A stretch of 64,000 nucleotides of DNA from Enterovirga aerilata (GTDB taxonomy: Bacteria; Pseudomonadota; Alphaproteobacteria; Rhizobiales; Beijerinckiaceae), in the NCBI RefSeq assembly GCF_013044135.1, contig NZ_JABEPP010000004.1, positions 186,001-250,000 of the forward strand, written 5' to 3'. The notes below the pieces were generated by a model. It was not told where the DNA came from, did no database searches, and saw only the letters and a list, made by a program, of their open reading frames with translations. This document shows positions 1 to 8,373 of this stretch, one piece after another. Made by a program: the position numbers and the translations under genes. The first letter of the stretch is position 1. The number at the start of each line of letters is the position of its first letter.

Positions 1-684
1 GAAGGTGTCATGGTGGGGCGAGGGCTGGGCGATCGCCTCGGCCTCGCCGACAGCGAGGAAGACGGGTCCGGCTCCGTCGCCGGCGGCAGTCACGGCCGTG
101 ACGGTCGCGATCACCGTCCGGCCGGTCACGGTCCCGACCGCGAGCGCGGCGTCGATCTGCCCCGATCTGAGCGCGGCTTCGACCTGCTCCGGCCCGTCCA
201 GCATCATCGTCCGGACGCTCTCCTTCGGCAGCTCGTAATGGGCGAGCAGAAGCTCCAGAAGGCGCAGGTTCGCCGGCATGCGCCGGACGATCCCCACGGT
301 GCGGTCCCGCAGATCGGAGATGGTCGCGATGCCTCGCGTGGGCGGAGCCACGATCACGACCGCGTCCCGGTGCAGGATGGCAACGGCCTGAGCCTTCTCG
401 GGCATGGCGACGTCGGTCCGGACGACGGCCAGATCGGCCCTACCCTCGTCGAGAGCCCGCGCGCTCTCGGCCTCCCCTTCGGTCGCCACGATCTTCAACC
501 GCAGCGCCTCGTGCTCGCGGGCGAGATACTGTCCCGCCGCAGCGACCAGCCGGGCGTCCTCGCTGGCCAGCGGACCAACCGCGACCCGCAGGACCGTCGG
601 GGCGGAGATCAGGCGCCAGGCGACAAGGCTCGCGCCGAGCATGAGCAGCAGGGCCGCGAGGCTCAGCAATGTCGTGCGCCGCAT
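1..684 (-). CDS. TAXI-family TRAP transporter solute-binding protein (3' end cut by window edge)
   Basis: An open frame of 228 codons runs from an ATG at 684 off the left edge without a stop. The N-terminus MRRTTLLSLAALLLMLGAS is a membrane anchor or signal segment. It is followed by a periplasmic binding-protein pattern: a VLRVAVGPL strand, the EGEAESARALDEGRADLAVV segment and the ISDLRDRTVGIV segment typical of the TAXI (TRAP-associated extracytoplasmic immunogenic) group. Such proteins bind an organic solute in the periplasm for a TRAP importer; some, with an uncleaved anchor, have no known transport partner. No TRAP membrane subunit is visible. The family call is good; the ligand is unknown. 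Confidence 0.75.
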   Translation of the reverse strand, partial: MRRTTLLSLAALLLMLGASLVAWRLISAPTVLRVAVGPLASEDARLVAAAGQYLAREHEALRLKIVATEGEAESARALDEGRADLAVVRTDVAMPEKAQAVAILHRDAVVIVAPPTRGIATISDLRDRTVGIVRRMPANLRLLELLLAHYELPKESVRTMMLDGPEQVEAALRSGQIDAALAVGTVTGRTVIATVTAVTAAGDGAGPVFLAVGEAEAIAQPSPHHDTF

Positions 685-776
685 GCTTCCGCGCCTTCGG
701 ATGCCGCATCAAAGGCAGCAGAATAAGGCGGAACGCTGTTCGGTTCCGCCCGACAGCGGCTCGCAAGGCCGGCCGG

Positions 777-1658
777 TCAGCGCGCCGGCAGGGCCTGCGC
801 TTCGGCGTCCTCGGGCCTGGCCTCCCTCTCCTTCCGGAACGGATAGAGGAGCTGGGCCGTGAGCCCTTCCGGGAAGTGCTCGTCGTCCACGCCGTAGCGG
901 TCCGGCAGCTCGCCCTTCGGCATGTAGAAGGTGCCGAAGATCAGGTCGAAGACCGGGAAGGTCGGGGCGAAGTTCGCCATGCCGCCCCGCGCCGGGTCTG
1001 TATGGTGCCAGCGGTGGAAGACCGGCCCGGCGATGACGTAGCGAAACGGCCCGAGCGTCCAGTCGAGATTGGCATGAACGAAGGCCGACATCGCGACGTT
1101 GAACGGTGCGAGATAGACGAGCACCTCCGGGGAGATGCCGAGGAGCAGCAGCACCGCATCCGCCAGCACGCTGTGGAAGAAGATGTTGACGGGGTGGAAC
1201 CGCGTCGCGGAGGTCCAGTCGAGATGCTCCGGCGCGTGATGGATCGCGTGATAGCGCCAGAGGGACGCGCCGTGGAAGAGACGGTGCGTCCAGTACATCA
1301 TCAGGTCGCCGAGCACGAGAAAGACCGCGACCTGAACCCAGAACGGAAGACCGGCCAACGGCCCGTGTCCACCTCTGAAGAAAGCCCCGAGTTCGTCCGG
1401 GCCGATCCGATAGATGAACAGCGCCCCGAAGATGAGGAAGAAGACCCGCACCCAGCCGCCGAGGATGGGCAGGCCGAACATGAAGACGAAGTCGGTCACG
1501 AGGCCGGGCTTCCGCCACCAGGGCAGGCCCCGGTTGCAAGGCTCGGCAAGCCAGTGAAGCACCGTGAAGATCACCGCGAGCGCGAGAGTGCCCGGAAGGA
1601 TACTCACGATCGTGCCGCCGACATTCTCGGCGACGGGGAGGAGATAGGCCTCGATCAT
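777..1658 (-). CDS. Sterol desaturase / fatty acid hydroxylase superfamily membrane protein
   Basis: A 293-residue integral membrane protein. Hydrophobic segments occupy the first half. The three histidine clusters of the di-iron hydroxylase superfamily follow: HRLFH (HxxxH), HAIHH (HxxHH) and, further on, FHRWHH. Family members insert oxygen into or desaturate sterols, carotenoids or fatty acids at the cytoplasmic membrane. The N-terminal MIEAYLLPVAENVGG fits a normal start. It is a single-gene unit with about 90 bases to the upstream-facing binding-protein gene. The substrate cannot be told from sequence; hopanoid or fatty-acid modification are both possible. Confidence 0.88.
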   Translation of the reverse strand: MIEAYLLPVAENVGGTIVSILPGTLALAVIFTVLHWLAEPCNRGLPWWRKPGLVTDFVFMFGLPILGGWVRVFFLIFGALFIYRIGPDELGAFFRGGHGPLAGLPFWVQVAVFLVLGDLMMYWTHRLFHGASLWRYHAIHHAPEHLDWTSATRFHPVNIFFHSVLADAVLLLLGISPEVLVYLAPFNVAMSAFVHANLDWTLGPFRYVIAGPVFHRWHHTDPARGGMANFAPTFPVFDLIFGTFYMPKGELPDRYGVDDEHFPEGLTAQLLYPFRKEREARPEDAEAQALPAR

Positions 1659-1790
1659 GGCCGGAATTGTCGTCGAGAGCCGTTAACGCGCCCCTGACCG
1701 CATCTGGAACATGCGGGATAAGGGACCGCTTCACCGCTCCTTAACCGGCGCAGAGGCTCGATCCGGAGCGTCCCACCTCGCGCCGCCCAG

Positions 1791-2669
1791 ATGCTCAGAG
1801 CACAGAGCCGCAGCCCGGCAGCCGAACGCCAGCGCCGAATGTTCTTCCTGGCAGCCGCGACGGCACTCGCCGGCCTCCTCACGCTGTCTCCGAGAAGCCT
1901 GACGGCGCCCCTGCCGGACCAGGTCGAGCTCGCCGAGCTGACCTGGGTCGAGGTGCGCACCATGGTCGAGCACGGCTACACGACCGCCATCGTTCCGTCG
2001 GGCGGGATCGAGCAGAATGGGCCTCACCTCGTCCTCGGCAAGCACGACCGGATCGTCGCCTACACGGCCAAGCGGATCGCGGCGGCGCTCGGCCGCACGC
2101 TCGTCACCCCCGTAGTCTCCTTCGTGCCCCAGGGCGCGTACAATCCCCCCGCGGGTCACCTGCGCTTTCCGGGCACCCTCGGCGTTCCCGAGGAGGTGTT
2201 CGCCGGCACGCTGGAGGGAATCGCGCGCTCGCTCAAGGCGGCCGGCTTCCGGACGATCTGCTTCATCGCAGATCACGGCGGGAGCTTGCCGGCACAGAAT
2301 GCGGTCGCGGAACGGCTCGGGCGCGAATGGGCCCGCGAGGGCGTTCGGGTGGTGAGCGTGCAGGGCTACGCGGCCGACGAGGCGCAACTCGCCTGGCTCA
2401 GGTCGCAGGGCGAGACCCCTGCCTCCATCGGCCGTCACGGCGGCATCCAGGATACGGCGGAGCTCCTGGCGGCGTATCCCGCCGGGGTGAAGCTGGAGCG
2501 CCGGGGCGGGCGGTCCGCCTGGTCCGAGCCCACCGGGGCGGACGGCGATCCGGCACGGGCTTCCCCGGAGCGCGGGCGGAAGCTGCTCGAGATGAAGATC
2601 GAGGCGGCCGTGGCCGCGATCAGGGCGGCGCGCGGCGATCTCGCGCTTCGCGGCTCGGCCAGCGACTGA
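1791..2669 (+). CDS. Secreted creatininase-family (creatinine amidohydrolase-like) protein
   Basis: 292 residues with an Arg-rich N-region and a hydrophobic stretch (MFFLAAATALAGLLTL) that looks like an export signal. An alternative start is the Met at 1839, which begins this stretch. The metal-dependent creatininase fold is recognisable from GGIEQNGPHLVLGKHD, where creatininase proper has E-Q-H-G and a later Asp, from IADHGGS (the GHGG region), and from a C-terminal GDP.RASPERG motif. The His to Asn change at a metal-ligand position suggests it is not a true creatininase. It ends one base before the convergent acyltransferase gene. Function unknown. Confidence 0.8.
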   Translation: MLRAQSRSPAAERQRRMFFLAAATALAGLLTLSPRSLTAPLPDQVELAELTWVEVRTMVEHGYTTAIVPSGGIEQNGPHLVLGKHDRIVAYTAKRIAAALGRTLVTPVVSFVPQGAYNPPAGHLRFPGTLGVPEEVFAGTLEGIARSLKAAGFRTICFIADHGGSLPAQNAVAERLGREWAREGVRVVSVQGYAADEAQLAWLRSQGETPASIGRHGGIQDTAELLAAYPAGVKLERRGGRSAWSEPTGADGDPARASPERGRKLLEMKIEAAVAAIRAARGDLALRGSASD

Positions 2670-2670
2670 G

Positions 2671-3789
2671 CTACTCCGCCGGCTGAAGCCGGAGGGCGGG
2701 CCGGACCGGGACGATATGCGCCCAGGCCGGGCGCCGGAACAGGAAGGCGAGCGGCGTGTGCCGGACGAGGCGCTCGAGGATCAGCGGCGCGGCGACGGCG
2801 GCGATCAGGACGAAAAGCGACACCAATCCGGCGTCCTGGATGATGCCCGTCTTGATCAGCACCGTCCGCGTCGCCGCCATCGGCAGGAAGAACGCGAGAT
2901 AGATCGCGATGGAATTCTGGCCGCAATAGCGTAGCGGCTCGGCCGCCCGGCTCATGTGACTGGTGAGGATCGAGGCCGCCGCCACGATTGCCACGGCACC
3001 CGCCAGCCCGAGAAGCAGCCCGACTACCGGCAGCTCGGCCAGGGTCGGCACGCCTCCGAGCGAGGTCGGCGTGAGGGCGAGCGCCCCGTTCACCACCGCC
3101 CAGATCGCAATCCCGATGAGCGCCGGCCCCGGATTGGCCGGAGCCCAGGCGGCGAGCGCGAAGATTCGGGCGGACAGGAGGTAGCCTGCCAGAAAATAGA
3201 CCCAGCGCTCGCAGAACTCGTCGAGCAGGAAGGAGCCGGTCTCGATGGGCAGGATCTGGAGGAGCGCCGCTCCGCCAAGCAGGACGGGCGCCGAGACGTG
3301 GCGCACGAGCTTCGTGACGACGGAGAAGACGGCCAGGATGTAGATGAACCACAGCGTCGAGTAAGGCTCGTAGAGCCCGTGCGCGAGATGCTGGAGGAAG
3401 CCCAGCGGCGAGCCGCCCGAGACCTGGCCGTATTTTGCGGCCGACTGGATCACGAGCCAGAGCAGGTAGAAATAGAAGAAGTGGACCACCCGCTTGTCGG
3501 CATAGCTGCGCCAATCGCGCGCGATCACCCTGCCCAGGAAGAGACCGGAGACGAGGAAGAAGTCCGGCATCCGGAACGGCTTCGCGAAGGCGACCACCCA
3601 ATGCATGAAGCCTTCGCGGCCCATCTCGGCCCCGACCCCGAGCGTGGAATGCATCATCACGACGAGGATGATGCAGATGCCCTTCGCCGTATCGACCCAG
3701 GCGACGCGCGCGCCGTCCGGGTCCGGCCGCCCGGATGGGGAAGAAGCCGGATCGGTCTCGCCCCGACGGGCATAGGTCACCACGTCCAT
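2671..3789 (-). CDS. Acyltransferase family 3 (OpgC-like) integral membrane protein
   Basis: 372 residues with about ten hydrophobic segments. The N-terminal part carries WVDTAKGICIILVVMMHST, the D-x-x-(R/K)-G...H pattern of acyltransferase family 3, in which the His is the likely catalytic residue, followed by MPDFFLVSGLFLGR. These proteins move acyl or succinyl groups onto extracytoplasmic glycans or lipids, for example osmoregulated periplasmic glucans. The first 30 residues are polar and Pro-rich, so the true start could lie slightly downstream. The gene stands alone and converges on the creatininase-like gene. Acceptor unknown. Confidence 0.85.
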   Translation of the reverse strand: MDVVTYARRGETDPASSPSGRPDPDGARVAWVDTAKGICIILVVMMHSTLGVGAEMGREGFMHWVVAFAKPFRMPDFFLVSGLFLGRVIARDWRSYADKRVVHFFYFYLLWLVIQSAAKYGQVSGGSPLGFLQHLAHGLYEPYSTLWFIYILAVFSVVTKLVRHVSAPVLLGGAALLQILPIETGSFLLDEFCERWVYFLAGYLLSARIFALAAWAPANPGPALIGIAIWAVVNGALALTPTSLGGVPTLAELPVVGLLLGLAGAVAIVAAASILTSHMSRAAEPLRYCGQNSIAIYLAFFLPMAATRTVLIKTGIIQDAGLVSLFVLIAAVAAPLILERLVRHTPLAFLFRRPAWAHIVPVRPALRLQPAE

Positions 3790-3851
3790 GGACGCGGAGA
3801 ATACGAGCCCAATCGTTCAGGGACCCTTTCCCGATTCGGCGAGAGCGCGTC

Positions 3852-4328
3852 CTATTGTGCCAGGACAAGCGCCCAATAATGCCGGTAGCCGTGCTGCGGG
3901 CTGTCGGCGCGGGCGAGCCCGATCCGGCGCGCCTGCGGCATGAGGAGATTTTCGTTGTGGCCCGGGGAGGCCTTCCAGCGCGCGATCGCCCCCGCAACCG
4001 TGTCCGATCCTGCGGAGAGGTTCTCGGCCGAGTAGCCGCCGATCTTGAAGCTCTCCATCCGGCTCGCGAAGGCGCCGTGCGACAGACGGCCGGCCTCAGC
4101 GACTGCGCGCGCCTGGTGCTCTGCCGCACCGTTCAGGGCCGGGTCCGCCGTCACGGGCCCGAGCCCTCGGCTTTTCCGGTACTCCGAAATCAAGGCCGCG
4201 GCCTGAGCGGCATCCCGCGTCGAGGTCGTGACCTTGTCCGAGGGCACAATCTTCGTGAGGTCGTCGCCGGCGCAATGCGCGAGGAGCGGCGCAACAGCCA
4301 GCGCCGTGAGGAGAAGCCTGATCCGCAT
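3852..4328 (-). CDS. CAP/SCP-domain secreted protein
   Basis: 158 residues from the ATG at 4328, chosen over a longer frame because it begins a clear signal peptide (MRIRLLLTALAVAPLLAHC). The Cys after LAH could be a lipobox, although His at -1 is unusual. The mature part has CAP-domain signatures: ISEYRKSRGL near the N-terminus, then HQARAVAEAGRLSHG, GYSAENLSAG, and WKASPGHNENLL with the conserved His and Asn-Glu-Asn pattern. CAP proteins are secreted and their bacterial roles are poorly defined. It is a single gene, divergent from the PAP2 phosphatase. Confidence 0.85.
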   Translation of the reverse strand: MRIRLLLTALAVAPLLAHCAGDDLTKIVPSDKVTTSTRDAAQAAALISEYRKSRGLGPVTADPALNGAAEHQARAVAEAGRLSHGAFASRMESFKIGGYSAENLSAGSDTVAGAIARWKASPGHNENLLMPQARRIGLARADSPQHGYRHYWALVLAQ

Positions 4329-4536
4329 GGTCGAGCCGATTGGAGGGAGGCGCTCCTTCCGGCGTAAAGGTGGCGCATGCATGGCCAAAGATGCGGCAAG
4401 GGCGACCGACGCCACGCGACTCCTCAATCCGTGTAAGGACGAGGCAACGCTCCTCGGCTAGGTTGCGCCCGGCCGGCCCGATGACCCAGTTCCGCTCCGA
4501 TCCCGCTTACGCCTCGCGGCCAGCTGCCGTCCGCTC

Positions 4537-5166
4537 ATGATGCACGCGCTCTCGGCGGCCGGCGACACGGCCCTGCTCGCTCCTGTCTCGCTTGCGCTCC
4601 TGATCTATCTCGCGGCGCTGCGGCGCTGGGAGGAAGCACGCGCCTTCGCTGTCTCCCTGGCGCTGGGTCTCGCCGCGACGCTTGCGGCCAAGCTCCTTTT
4701 CAAGGCCTGCGGCGGCACGATCTCGGCCTTCGACATATCGAGTCCGAGCGGGCACGCGAGCTTCAGCGCGGTCGTCTATGGCTCGCTCGCCGCGATGGTC
4801 GCCGCGCGTCGGCCAGCGTGGCTTGCACTCACGCTGGCATGCGCGGCCGCCCTCTTGGTTGCCGGCATCGGCGTGAGCCGGGCGGCGCTCGACGTCCATA
4901 GCTGGCCCGAGGTCGTGCTCGGCTGGCTCATCGGTGCTGCCGCGGTCACGGTTTTCGTTGCGCTACGTCGCCGGAGCGACCGGCCTGCGCTCTCGCCGGT
5001 CCCGATGGCGATCGGCCTGGCGGCAGCCATCTTCATCGTGGACGGCCGGCACATCTCCGCCGAGCATCAGATCGGTCGCATCGCCCGAAAGCTGAGCGCT
5101 TCGCTGGACATCTGCACCGCCTCGCACGTGAGCGCGGCCCTGCCGAGGGGTGACGCCCGCCGCTGA
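4537..5166 (+). CDS. PAP2-family membrane phosphatase
   Basis: 209 residues with four to six membrane segments. The phosphatase motifs appear as SSPSGHASFSAVVYG (PSGH motif) and SRAALDVHSWPEVVLGW, the SR-x5-H motif with Glu in place of the usual Asp. The first motif (K-x6-RP) is only partly recognisable around LLFKACGG. Members hydrolyse lipid phosphates such as phosphatidic acid or undecaprenyl pyrophosphate on the outer face of the inner membrane. Two adjacent ATGs (4537, 4540) are possible starts. No functional neighbour is obvious. Confidence 0.82.
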   Translation: MMHALSAAGDTALLAPVSLALLIYLAALRRWEEARAFAVSLALGLAATLAAKLLFKACGGTISAFDISSPSGHASFSAVVYGSLAAMVAARRPAWLALTLACAAALLVAGIGVSRAALDVHSWPEVVLGWLIGAAAVTVFVALRRRSDRPALSPVPMAIGLAAAIFIVDGRHISAEHQIGRIARKLSASLDICTASHVSAALPRGDARR

Positions 5167-5234
5167 CGGGTTGCGGAGCCGCAGGTGGCTTGCGACCCTC
5201 TCGCCCGAGTCGCGGCTATCTCCCGGAGGACTGA

Positions 5235-6656
5235 ATGCGACGTCGAAGACGGACCAGGATCGTCGCCACGCTCGGGCCGGCCTCGTCCGATGCGGAGACG
5301 ATCGGCAGGCTGTTCATCGCGGGCGCCGACGTATTCCGGATCAACATGAGCCATACCAGTCACGAGCGTCTCGACGAGCTCGTACGCACCATCCGGGACG
5401 CGGAGGAGCATTTCGCTCGGCCCATCGCCATCCTGGCCGATCTGCAGGGCCCGAAGCTCCGCCTCGGCGCCTTCGCGGATGGGCGGGCGACGCTCGCGGC
5501 CGGGTCGACCTTCGTTCTGGATTCGGACGACGCGCCGGGCGATGCCGGCCGGGTGAAGCTGCCGCATCCCGAGATCCTCCAGGCGCTCCGGGTCGGAGAC
5601 ACGCTCCTCCTGGACGACGGAAAGATTCGTCTCGTGGCGACCGAGGTCGGGCCGGACCGGGCCGTGACCAACGTCGTGGTCGGCGGCGTGATCTCGGATC
5701 GGAAGGGCGTGTCCGTTCCGGACACCACGATCCCGGTCTCGGCCATGACCGCAAAGGACCGCTCGGATCTCGAGGCTGCCCTCCACGTCGGCGTGGACTG
5801 GATCGCGGTCTCTTTCGTGCAGCGACCGGAGGACGTCGCCGAGGTGAAGAAGGTCGCACGCGGCCGGGCCGGCGTGATGGCCAAGATCGAGAAGCCGCAA
5901 GGAGTGGCACGGCTCGACGAGATCATGGATTTCGCCGACGCGATCATGGTCGCGCGGGGCGATCTCGGGGTCGAGATGCCGCTCGAGACCGTTCCCGGCA
6001 CGCAGAAGCGGATCACCCGCATGTGCCGCCGCTACGGCAAGCCGGTCGTGGTCGCAACGCAGATGCTCGAATCCATGATCACGAGTCCGGTTCCGACCCG
6101 GGCGGAGGTCTCGGACGTCGCGACCGCCATTTTCGAAGGCTCGGACGCCGTCATGCTGTCCGCCGAGAGCGCCGCCGGCAAATACCCGGTCGAGGCGGTG
6201 GGCACGATGAACCGGATCGCCGAGGAGGTCGAGCGCGATCCGACCTACCGGAGCGTCATCGCCAACCAACGCTCCGCACCCGAGCCGACCGGCGCGGACG
6301 CGATCGCGGCAGGCGCGCGGGACATGGCCGAGAACCTCGCCATGGCGGCCATCGTCTGCGCCACGGCGAGCGGCGCCACCGCACTTCGGGTGGCCCGGGA
6401 ACGGCCGAAACCGCCCATCATAGCGGTGACCCCGAATGTCGCGACGGCGCGGCGGCTTTGCGTCGTCTGGGGCGTCCACCCAATCGTGACGCCCGATCCC
6501 GGCAACCTCGACGAGCTCGTCGAGCGCGCAACCGTCACCGCCGTGAAGGAGGGATTCGCCGATCCGGGAGAGCGCATCATCCTGGTCGCCGGGGTTCCCC
6601 TGGGCACTCCGGGCGCGACCAATATGATCCGCATCGCGCGCACGCCCGTCCGCTGA
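5235..6656 (+). CDS. pyk: Pyruvate kinase
   Basis: 473 residues, normal length for a bacterial pyruvate kinase. It converts phosphoenolpyruvate and ADP to pyruvate and ATP in the cytoplasm. Visible motifs are TRIVATLGPAS at the N-terminus, FRINMSHTSHE, LADLQGPKLRLG, the active-site IEKPQG region with its catalytic Lys, and MVARGDLGVE, which binds the divalent metal. GGAGG lies just before the ATG (CCCGGAGGACTGAATG). It appears to be transcribed alone. Confidence 0.97.
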   Translation: MRRRRRTRIVATLGPASSDAETIGRLFIAGADVFRINMSHTSHERLDELVRTIRDAEEHFARPIAILADLQGPKLRLGAFADGRATLAAGSTFVLDSDDAPGDAGRVKLPHPEILQALRVGDTLLLDDGKIRLVATEVGPDRAVTNVVVGGVISDRKGVSVPDTTIPVSAMTAKDRSDLEAALHVGVDWIAVSFVQRPEDVAEVKKVARGRAGVMAKIEKPQGVARLDEIMDFADAIMVARGDLGVEMPLETVPGTQKRITRMCRRYGKPVVVATQMLESMITSPVPTRAEVSDVATAIFEGSDAVMLSAESAAGKYPVEAVGTMNRIAEEVERDPTYRSVIANQRSAPEPTGADAIAAGARDMAENLAMAAIVCATASGATALRVARERPKPPIIAVTPNVATARRLCVVWGVHPIVTPDPGNLDELVERATVTAVKEGFADPGERIILVAGVPLGTPGATNMIRIARTPVR

Positions 6657-6748
6657 CGGAGCGATGCACGACGGCAACCCTGTTTGCCCCGGATGATTGA
6701 CCGGCGCCGCGCCGCGCGCGTTAAGTCCGAGCGGGAGGCGGATTCAGA

Positions 6749-7051
6749 ATGAAAGGTTCCTCGATGAGACGAGTCGTCTTGGCCTTGGCTGCAGCCTTGG
6801 CCTTTCTTTTCGCAGCGCCCCTGATGTCCGGTTCGGCCCAGGCCGCCGCCGCTCCGGGCGCTGCGAAGAGCCTGGCCGAACGCCATGCCGCGACCCCGGC
6901 GGAGTATACGCAGTATCGCCGCTACCGCCATTATCGCCGGCATCATTGGCGTCCGCGCTACCACTACCACCGCCGTGTCTATCGGCCGCGATACTATTAC
7001 CGGCCCTACTACCATCACCGGCCTTGGGGTTACCGCCGGTACCACTGGTGA
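6749..7051 (+). CDS. Small secreted Tyr/His/Arg-rich protein
   Basis: 100 residues. A signal peptide (RRVVLALAAALAFLFAAP...GSAQAA) is followed by a mature tail made almost entirely of Tyr, Arg, His and Pro in short repeats such as RYRHYRRHHW and YYYRPYYHH. An alternative start is the Met at 6764, which has AAAGG upstream. Similar low-complexity exported proteins are widespread in Hyphomicrobiales but have no known function; metal binding by the His residues or a cell-envelope role would be guesses. The reading frame keeps a signal peptide and biased codon use, so it is likely real. Confidence 0.75.
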   Translation: MKGSSMRRVVLALAAALAFLFAAPLMSGSAQAAAAPGAAKSLAERHAATPAEYTQYRRYRHYRRHHWRPRYHYHRRVYRPRYYYRPYYHHRPWGYRRYHW

Positions 7052-7056
7052 GAGAG

Positions 7057-7085
7057 AGGGGCGGCAGCCGACAGGCACCGCCCCT
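7057..7085 (+). terminator. Possible terminator hairpin after the small secreted protein
   Basis: AGGGGCGG (7057-7064) pairs perfectly with CCGCCCCT (7078-7085) across a 13-base loop, six bases after the stop codon of the small secreted protein. There is no clear T-run after the stem, so termination strength is uncertain. Confidence 0.45.
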
Positions 7086-7093
7086 ACTTCATA

Positions 7094-7119
7094 GGAACCG
7101 AGGCTCGGCCGCGTCCGTT
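7094..7119 (+). promoter_or_regulatory. Predicted EcfG (general stress sigma factor) promoter
   Basis: GGAAC at 7094-7098 and CGTT at 7116-7119 are separated by 17 bases, which matches the alphaproteobacterial EcfG promoter consensus GGAAC-N16/17-CGTT exactly. It lies 54 bases before the YihY-family gene at 7173 and heads the run of envelope-stress-type genes. That the operon is under EcfG control is inferred from this match alone. Confidence 0.7.
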
Positions 7120-7172
7120 CTGACGGGGCCAGACGTCCTTCCGGACCGAGGCGCCGCGACACGCCAGGTCCC

Positions 7173-8294
7173 ATGACGAACACGAGCCAGAAGCACGGAC
7201 CCGTCATCTCCGCCCTTGCCACCGCAGGTCTCGCGCTCGTCCTCTCGGCCGCATTCGGGCGCCGGCCTGCGCCGGGCGCCACGCCGGACTACGTCTCCGA
7301 TCCGACAGGCGGGACCTCGGCGCCTGACCCGCACCGGGCCGCAGGGGAACGCGACCGCGGTCGCACCGCGGCCCAACCGCAGGAGATCCCGCCGCGCGGC
7401 TGGTGGGACATCATGTGGCGCGTCTACGAGGAGATCGGGGACGACCGTATCCTCGCCGTCGCCGCAGGCGTCACTTTCTACGGGCTCCTGGCACTGTTTC
7501 CCGCCATCGGCGCCTTCGTGTCGCTCTACGGACTCGTGGCCGATCCCGCCACGATCTCCGAGCACCTCAACGCGCTCTCGGGCTTCCTGCCGGGCGGCGC
7601 GCTCGACGTCGTAGGCGAGCAGATCAAGCGCATCACGACCGGCAACGACACCGCACTCGGCTTCGCCTTCTTCTCCGGCCTCGCCATCTCGGTCTGGAGC
7701 GCGAATGCCGGCATGAAGGCCGTGTTCGACGCCCTGAACGTCGCCTACGAGGAGAAGGAGAAGCGCAGCTTCATAGCCCTCAACCTTACCTCCCTCGCCT
7801 TCACGTTCGGGGCGATCGTGTTCCTGGTGATCGCGATGAGCGGCGTGGTGGTCGTGCCTGTCCTCCTCAAGTTCATCGGTCTTGGGGCGGTGGCCGACTG
7901 GGTGGTCTGGATCGGGCGCTGGCCGGCGCTGCTCCTCGTGACCATGGTCTGGCTGGCTGTACTTTACCGCTACGGTCCGAGCCGCGACCGCGCCCGCTGG
8001 AGCTGGCTTGCGCCCGGGAGCATCCTCGCCGCCGCCGGCTGGATGATCTTCTCGATGATCTTCTCCTGGTATGTCGGAAGTTTCGGGAACTACAACGAGA
8101 CCTATGGCTCGCTGGGCGCCGTGGTCGGCTTCATGACCTGGATGTGGCTGTCCGTGACGATCATCCTGGTCGGAGCCGAACTCAACGCCGAGACGGAGCA
8201 TCAGACCGCTCACGACACGACCGAGGGCCCGCACGAGCCACTCGGCGCCAGGGGTGCCGAAATGGCCGATACCGTCGGGGCGGCAAGGGCCTGA
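7173..8294 (+). CDS. YihY/BrkB-family inner-membrane protein
   Basis: 373 residues. A polar N-terminal part is followed by WWDIMWRVYEEIGDDRILAVAAGVTFYGLLALFPAI, the family's opening motif, and six hydrophobic segments ending in YNETYGSLGAVVGFMTWMW. The protein was once called ribonuclease BN and is now considered a membrane protein of unknown function, possibly a transporter or envelope factor. It follows a predicted EcfG promoter and precedes four small genes typical of stress operons in this order of bacteria. The short first hydrophobic stretch (residues 10-25) is an extra, non-family N-terminal segment. Confidence 0.92.
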   Translation: MTNTSQKHGPVISALATAGLALVLSAAFGRRPAPGATPDYVSDPTGGTSAPDPHRAAGERDRGRTAAQPQEIPPRGWWDIMWRVYEEIGDDRILAVAAGVTFYGLLALFPAIGAFVSLYGLVADPATISEHLNALSGFLPGGALDVVGEQIKRITTGNDTALGFAFFSGLAISVWSANAGMKAVFDALNVAYEEKEKRSFIALNLTSLAFTFGAIVFLVIAMSGVVVVPVLLKFIGLGAVADWVVWIGRWPALLLVTMVWLAVLYRYGPSRDRARWSWLAPGSILAAAGWMIFSMIFSWYVGSFGNYNETYGSLGAVVGFMTWMWLSVTIILVGAELNAETEHQTAHDTTEGPHEPLGARGAEMADTVGAARA

Positions 8295-8311
8295 GCGGCG
8301 CGGGACGGGAA

Positions 8312-8336
8312 GGAACCCCCTGCCGGGACACGCATT
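8312..8336 (+). promoter_or_regulatory. Possible secondary EcfG-like promoter
   Basis: GGAAC (8312-8316) is followed after 16 bases by CATT (8333-8336), one mismatch from the EcfG -10 element CGTT. It lies 37 bases before the next gene. It could add an internal start to the stress operon, but the imperfect -10 makes this weak. Confidence 0.35.
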
Positions 8337-8373
8337 ACCGGGACACCACGGCGGGGCAGAACGAGGATCGAAC

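Noticed and set aside
2435-4129. A 564-codon minus-strand frame
   Set aside because: It overlaps the acyltransferase gene in another frame and has Arg/Pro-rich shadow composition.
5067-6677. A 536-codon minus-strand open frame and a plus-strand frame at 5150-6700
   Set aside because: Both overlap pyruvate kinase, whose frame carries all expected motifs.
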